DNA from: Dendrophyllia cribrosa
Lineage: Eukaryota > Cnidaria > Anthozoa > Scleractinia > Dendrophylliidae
NCBI GenBank assembly: GCA_024195265.1
Contig: JAJLRJ010000013.1
Coordinates: forward strand, 11,270,832 to 11,334,831
DNA length: 64,000 nucleotides
Direction of reading: 5' to 3'
Shown here: positions 58,287 to 64,000 of the stretch, piece by piece
How the letters are laid out: each line of letters starts with the position of its first letter
Numbering within the stretch: position 1 is the stretch's first letter
Program-made: the position numbers and the translations under genes
Notes under the pieces: model-generated
Told to the model about the DNA's origin: nothing
Seen by the model: only the letters and a program-made list of their open reading frames with translations
Database searches by the model: none

Positions 58287-59052
58287 TTGGCCTTGGCGGA
58301 TTGTGCTAGCATAATTTTTGGCATAATTAGAGCAAAAAAGCATAATTCTTTAAACGAACACTGCCACGGCATAATTAGCAAATTTTAGCACTTTTTGGAG
58401 CATAAATTCATAAAATTTAGCAAATATGGTGTATTTTCTACAGAAATAAATTAAATTTAGGTAGTATGTTCTTGCAATGCGTATTTTAGCTACGCTAATA
58501 GTAGTATTGACTTTGTTCTGACATGCTTAGTTACTAGGCCTCTTTTGCCGAATTCTGCGTGCGCGGTTAATCTTTTGGAGGAGTCTGGTACTCTGGTATC
58601 CATGTTTATTCAAGCAATTATTGGTGCTGAAAGAACTCAGAACTGTCAAAACAAGTTGATTTACTTCGTGGCTTGATACTTTCAACGTTATAGTTCGCTA
58701 TAGTTTGAGTTAGTTTAAATCAAGAGAGTACTATATTCTTTTGGTTCAGTCAGTATATAAGTGTGATCGTTAAGTCGTTGAAGGCATTTTACAAACGGTT
58801 CAGAGATGCGAGCAGCTAATTTGGACAGCTGAGGGCCGAGACACACTGCCATAAAACACAACAGTTTATTTGATAAACATCATAATTTGGTGTCGTTATT
58901 GCGCGCCTATATGTACAGAATCTACGTCATTTTGTGAGCATAATTTCGGAAATCAGGAGCATAATTTGGGAATTCTGGCATAATTTGGCAAAATTTCGAC
59001 TACTGCTAGTAGCATAATATGCCACTTTTAGGAGCACAATCCGCCAAGGCCT
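58287..59052. mobile_element. 766-bp element with 9-bp target duplication
   Basis: Inverted ends GGCCTTGGCGGATTGTGCT and AGCACAATCCGCCAAGGCC; AGCAGCATA duplicates at 58,278-58,286 and 59,053-59,061. AGCATAATTT motifs recur in both subterminal regions. No transposase. Another possible Mutator-like MITE. Confidence 0.78.
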
Positions 59053-59699
59053 AGCAGCATACGTGAATTGGCGTCCTTTGATAGGAATATGGGTAATGAT
59101 TTAAAATACACTTAAAAATTGTACGGAATGCCAGGCTCCTAACAGGAATCGTTGTCTCTATTATTGGGATTGTTGTCTAGAATTTCAACACTAGTACTGT
59201 TGTTGTATATAGAGAACTCCTGTATAATGTCGCAGAGGCAACGAGAATGTTCTTTGATGCGGTCTATTTTTAATACAAGAAGTAAAAGTGTTGAAAGTGC
59301 TTGATCAGGTGTTTGTTGTGCTCGAAAATTTCCAAAAATGTCCACAGCAATATTCTCTTAGAAGTAGAAGTGTTGCATTTCGTTCAATAATTTTTTGCTA
59401 TTATTATGAATCAGTTCATACTTTATTTGAGGGCAATGTGATGTCATTAGGGTATAACACGAATAACTTATCTTCCAGTATAGTAACTAAAATTGGAACA
59501 AGAAGGAATTTCACTTGTGCATGCTGGTTTTAAAGGAGGACTACTCTTTCTTAGTCGTTTTACGTCAAAGGTTAGAATACATGGCTAATGAATGGGGGAT
59601 GGTCTTCTTTCTAAGCCCATTTTTACACTTATTTACTTCAACAGATGAGGTCAGCCTACGTAGAATAGTAAACGAGACCCGGGAGTATTATAACTTAGC

Positions 59700-59810
59700 C
59701 TACGGGGTTATTTTACACATGATCTACTCGACGCCAAAACAACCTTTGGTGTCGAATCTTTTGCAGGAAGTTTTCCTAACATCGTTGAGTACGGCGAGTA
59801 GATCGTTTCA
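59700..59810 (+). repeat. Uninterrupted copy of the repeat split at 20.9-21.7 kb
   Basis: ACACATGATCTACTCGACGC, then AAAACAACCTTTGGTGTCGA and TTTTGCAGGAAGTTTTCC, run on here without a break. At 20,878-21,720 the same sequence is split by a 763-bp transposon. Confidence 0.75.
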
Positions 59811-59968
59811 TTTGCTGTGATTCCTTAGTTTTTGGCTAGTAACGCCATTAATAAACCATTATGTTAAATTGTGAACTTCGGGCTTAATTACGGAAGGTTT
59901 TGCTCGACTTTACGGTCCACGTTTTCAAAATTCGGGGCTGCGTCCGATTTGAACGTATTTCAAATTAA

Positions 59969-60561
59969 AGGGACACTGCCGCCGACTTACCAAAATTTCG
60001 TTTACTGTATTTCCATGTTATACCACTAAATGCCACCAAACATGCAACTTAATTGGAAAAAAAGATTGTTTAGAGCAAAACAGAAGCAGTAGTTTGGAGA
60101 TAAAGCGCAGGATCGCAAGGATGGAAGTGGATTACATTTCATCAGGTCTAGCCTGCAGTGCAGGAGTTTTTTTTTTCAGGTGAGCGAGTGCTAAATTTAG
60201 TGTTTGCCATTTTTGTTTTGCACAACGTCGGGGGCTGAGAGGAGTGAAAGTGGGTGGGGAGGGGAATCCAGCCTGACTCCCACACCTTTGGTCGAATCTT
60301 TTGACGAGCGCTGCGTTTTTAAAAAAACGCTGCGCTCGTTCGCCCCCCAAATACGCCTGCTTTGCAGGTTACAACAGGTCAAGATATCTAGTGCCATTCT
60401 TGTGGAATTTTAAGCCCTTATTTTGTCTCTTAAGTTAATATTTCTTTGCTTTTATCTTTTTTGGCGATTGTTTCTTCCTCTTTCAAGATAATAAAGCAAG
60501 CTAAAAGCAAGCTCCTAACCATCAAAATGAAAACAAATATATCAGCCGGGATAGTGTCCCA
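59969..60561. mobile_element. TTAA-flanked MITE upstream of the BTB-TLDc gene
   Basis: AGGGACACTGCCGCC and GATAGTGTCCCA are inverted ends bracketed by TTAA (59,965-59,968; 60,562-60,565). The right end is only about 120 bp before the first ATG of the gene, so it may lie in its promoter or 5' UTR. Confidence 0.65.
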
Positions 60562-60685
60562 TTAAATCCTAGAACCTTTGATGAGCATTACATGAACGGG
60601 TTACGGATAAAGATGACCGCTGGGAATAGGTAGATGGGCTCAAAAGTTTCACTTTCGCAAAGAAGATAGAGCGGAAGTATCAAAC

Positions 60686-61300
60686 ATGTGTTCTAAAGAC
60701 GAACAGGAACTGAGTTCATTTGATTTACTTTCTGCCAAAATGTCCGACGCGCAAAAGCTTACAGGTGAAGTGCACGACTCACTGAAACAAGATCTTGACA
60801 AGGTCAGACGAGAAAAATCAGCCTTTGAAGAGATGACGAAAACTCTAAATGAAGTCCACTTCGGTAGCACGGTCAAATTGAACGTTGGCGGTAAAATATA
60901 TAAGACCACACTGGATACACTGCGAAAGGACCCGGATTCCATGCTGTGTGCGATGTTTTCTGGAAGGCACCAAATAAAAGCGGACGAAGACGATGGAGCA
61001 TATTTTATAGATCGTGATGCTAAACTCTTTCGGTAGGTTTATATTTACTAACGTACAGTCTACAATTTTAATAAACTCAGAGCAATGTTTGAGCCTTCTC
61101 TTAATGTTCCTTTATTCTATAAACAGAACTAATGTTAGATCGAAGCATTAATAAACTAGTATTCAGTGAATAGTGACTTCATTCCCATTGATGCGGTTTT
61201 CTGGAACACTCAAGTGTTGGCCACAACGATAAAATGAAACGCTTGACTGCGGAAACACCGGAATACAATTGACCTGGGAGAGGGAGGGTGGGAGTGGGGA

Positions 61301-61331
<31 letters not shown>

Positions 61332-62663
61332 AGGGAGGTTGTCGTCCCCCATATGAAAGGTACAGGGATGCATATGCTCGTCGTTTCGTTTAGGTTAGAC
61401 AAATTCGGCTAACGCATTGTTGTACCCAATTCAAACCTGGGAATAAGATTCTTTGTTCACAATATTTCCATATAATTTCCATGTCAATGCTTCTAATCCC
61501 AAAAGGTTTGACTTGGGTACAACAATGCGTTAGCCGAATTTGTCTATGGAATTTGGTATCACTTGGGTTTTGTTCAGGAAGGAACGCCGATATTTTTAGT
61601 CGTCAACTTGAATGTATCGTTTAGGGTGGCACGCGAAGAATAAAAAAAAGATTTATGGCAATAATTTTATAATCAATTAAACTCTTTATCGCCATTAAAG
61701 TCACTATAACTCTTGTTTGTCTGTCTGTTTTCATAGTGGTACTCTTTGGGGGTCAAATATAAAGCCCGAGCCACGCCGACATTGGTCTCCTTTAGGGGTT
61801 AATTCAAAATTTCCGACGAACATCCCCATACCATTCACTACCAATTCATTACCAATATGAATTCTAATTCATTTAATCAATTTGTTTATTGCTATTTTAA
61901 TGCAACAAACGTAGTTGCGCCATTGCAGCTCTACCCATTATATAAATCCCAACAAACAATACAGCGTTCCTATGAAAATTTTTGGATTTAATTTGTTGAT
62001 GAGCTTATGCACACGACTCTAGTGTGTCCCACTACAAGCCTCTTTTCAAAAAAGAACACAAAATAAAATGAAAATTGCTACGCTAACCTCGGTCCGGCCG
62101 AAGATTCAAACCTTATCTCCCTCGCGTGTTAAAAGCCACTTCCCCGTTTATCGTTTTTGTCCTTAACGAGTGGCCAAAAGCGATCAAAGAGAACAGTAAT
62201 TATCGCCGAATTTGGGCTGCTTTTCTTGTCATTCTTGGTATAGAGATCATAATTGTCCTTATAACTGATTCTAACATTTTTGTTTCTATTTTGTTTCGGT
62301 ATTTGCCGCTAAGATACATCTTAAACTACTTTCGAAATGGTGAGCTCTTTTGCCCAAATGACGAAGTAATGAAGAAAGAGCTGCTCGCAGAAGCCAAGTT
62401 TTATCAAGTCCAAGGGATTGTTGCTCTACTGGAAGGGAAATCCTTGACAGCTTCCACCATTTTAAAGAGTGAACGTCATCGTTCAGCTGTTTCATCGTGG
62501 CTTCCCTCAGGTGCTTCATGTTCTGTCTTGTACCGAGCTACCACTGACGGAAAAACTCCTGCAGACTTTCATCGATGTTGTGATAACAAAGGTCCAACTC
62601 TTATAGTCGTACAAAGTTACGAGTACATCTGCGGTGGTTACACCTCGAAATCGTGGAGATCAT
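60686..62663 (+). CDS. BTB (KCTD/T1-type) plus TLDc domain protein, 5' part
   Basis: Exon 1 (60,686-61,032) starts MCSKDEQELS; a second ATG at residue 19 is an alternative start. Residues 21-60 are a charged helix likely to coil. From residue 62, TVKLNVGGKIYKTTLDTLRK and DGAYFIDRDAKLF are the T1/BTB fold of KCTD proteins. Exon 2 (62,314-62,663) joins in phase to give YILNYFRNGEL, the end of the BTB, followed by a TLDc domain: SSWLPSGASCSVLYRATTDG, FHRCCDNKGPTLIVV, CGGYTSKSW. The donor is at 62,664 and the rest of TLDc must lie beyond the window. BTB domains often oligomerise or bind Cullin-3; TLDc domains are linked to V-ATPase and oxidative-stress proteins. Their joint role here is unknown. 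Confidence 0.82.
61304..61331 (+). repeat. 28-base G homopolymer in intron 1 of the BTB-TLDc gene
   Basis: An uninterrupted run of about 28 G within a wider G-rich segment (61,267-61,336). Its exact length may be unreliable in any assembly. Confidence 0.8.
61398..61544. mobile_element. Hairpin MITE in intron 1 of the BTB-TLDc gene
   Basis: GACAAATTCGGCTAACGCAT is mirrored exactly at the right end (ATGCGTTAGCCGAATTTGTC). The arms are about 40 bp. TA flanks both sides (61,396-61,397; 61,545-61,546), consistent with a Tc1/mariner-type MITE. Confidence 0.8.
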
Positions 62664-64000
62664 GTATGTTATCGATTTGTTACTTATACTGATATATACA
62701 TGACTTTGTATGTTTCTACAGTATACTGAAATCTACGCGCATTTTGATTGGTCGACTTATTTCCTATTAGAATGCAGACACGCACACCTGACGTCATGGA
62801 GAATTTGTCTTCTTTGTTTCGTGCACCAGATTATTCCGGAAAGGGCAAGTGAAGGCATCGTAAAAAAACGTAGCGAAAAGTAGTTTTGCCAGTGACATGA
62901 GAAATGCCGAAATTAGAACAAAAATTATCCAACAGCCATAATCACATTCGAGTGCCCCGAAACTAATTTTTCTTCTAGAAAAAATAGCAGAAATAGATTC
63001 TATTTTGTAAAATAAATAGATCGTCGGATACACCTAATTGCAGGAATGTTGTCATACAAAAATACAAAATAACAAATAATTACCTTAATGATATTCACAG
63101 CGGAATTCTTTCGCAAACAGTAAATTTTAACATATATTTCTTTCAAACAAATTTCTATCAAATAAATGGATGATTTTTATTTATCTCAGGAATGAATAGT
63201 TTTTGGGAACTTTAACCCATTAACTTTTTTGCCGTTTTTTGATTGCTGTGGAAGCAAATTGCTAGCAAACTGCCCAAAACGTTGTTTGTAACATGAAAAC
63301 TAAGCTTTCTTTTCGTTCGGGGTCAAATAGATCGACCGTTGGTCTCTCTCAAAACCCAACTTTACAACCGCTTTGCTAAATATTTTTTGCAAAATTTGTT
63401 GATCACACGAGGAATTACTCAATTCAGAAAAAAATTATCGAAAAGTAAATCCCCAAACCATAACAAATTCATTTCGACGTGGTGTCCACAACGGAAGTGC
63501 CGTGCAGTGAAATATCAGTTGCAAAGTATACGCGGTTCAGTTGAGTATATTCTCGAGGAAAACACTCGGTAGAATAAATCAGAAAAAATGAATGCAAAGT
63601 GTATTTTTTATTCTCACTAAAAACTTTTGATCTTTAGGAGGGGCATTTGACCATCAAATCCTGTGCTATGGTGGGGTATTTGAATGCAATTTTCGGAGTT
63701 ATTGAAAATTTAACGTGTATTTGATTTCTTTTGGTGTTCAAAACGGAAGCAGTCGCCAGACTGTCGGCGAAATTGCCAACGGAGGTTTAAACAGCGAGCT
63801 GCACGCAGAAAAAAGCGTAGCGAATGTAAGCTAAAATTACAACCTTGACTGAGACAAACTTCATCTCTCTACAAGTTGAATAGCTTATTAAGCTACAGCT
63901 GTCTCTGCTATAAAGCTTGGATCCTGAAAATTAAAATCCTGCAAAGACAAAACTAAAATAGCTGGGCCCAGCGTGACATTACGAATAGCAGGAAAGACAT
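62664..64000. other. Probable intron 2 of the BTB-TLDc gene; no exon recognised
   Basis: No continuation of the TLDc domain in the required phase was found up to the end of the window. The 77-residue open frame at 63,339-63,572 shows no TLDc features. Confidence 0.4.

Noticed and set aside
62126..62313. Upstream extension of the TLDc exon with a hydrophobic stretch (FLVILGIEIIIVLI)
   Set aside because: The BTB exon joins in phase at 62,314 to give YILNYFRNGEL, so the upstream part is intron and not a membrane segment.

Overview
This window is nuclear DNA of an animal: spliced genes with GT-AG introns, long repeat-filled introns, and many kinds of eukaryotic transposon. Gene content (a CCDC17-like gene, a BTB-TLDc gene, NNMT-type methyltransferases), the Penelope-like element with a GIY-YIG nuclease and the abundant short inverted-repeat transposons fit an anthozoan cnidarian, most likely a stony coral. 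That assignment is inference. No tRNA, rRNA, CRISPR or prokaryotic feature was seen.

Layout. (1) 1-18,340: the 3' three quarters of a forward-strand gene, read here as 19 exons coding about 672 residues, resembling coiled-coil domain-containing protein 17. Its introns hold MITEs, a long ATC microsatellite and two arrays of a ~105-bp satellite in opposite orientations. (2) 18,340-27,100: gene-poor repeats, with two LINE 3' ends, a small DNA transposon carrying a broken RecQ-helicase fragment, and an 87-bp almost perfect palindromic element with 9-bp target duplications. (3) 27,100-48,460: a large imperfect inverted duplication. Each arm carries an intact single-exon NNMT-like methyltransferase gene starting about 90 bp inside its outer edge, transcribed toward the centre. 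At the centre sits a head-to-head dimer of a 5'-truncated Penelope-like element whose two coding parts are identical. Several transposons are present in only one arm, so the other arm shows the pre-insertion site. (4) 48,460-56,600: nested transposons. Harbinger-type elements lie within a 3.8-kb long-TIR element, itself within a DIRS-like remnant, beside a second DIRS-like element with gag-like remains and a ~184-bp tandem repeat. (5) 56,600-60,600: MITEs, including the second copy of a TTAA-flanked piggyBac-type element. (6) 60,686-64,000: the 5' part of a forward gene for a coiled coil, a KCTD-type BTB domain and a TLDc domain, running off the right edge. A frameshifted copy of its BTB exon lies at about 48,994-49,109.

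The genes show no shared pathway. What ties the window together is its transposons, whose target-site duplications and paired filled and empty sites allow insertions to be ordered. All alignments, exon boundaries and counts were done by eye.
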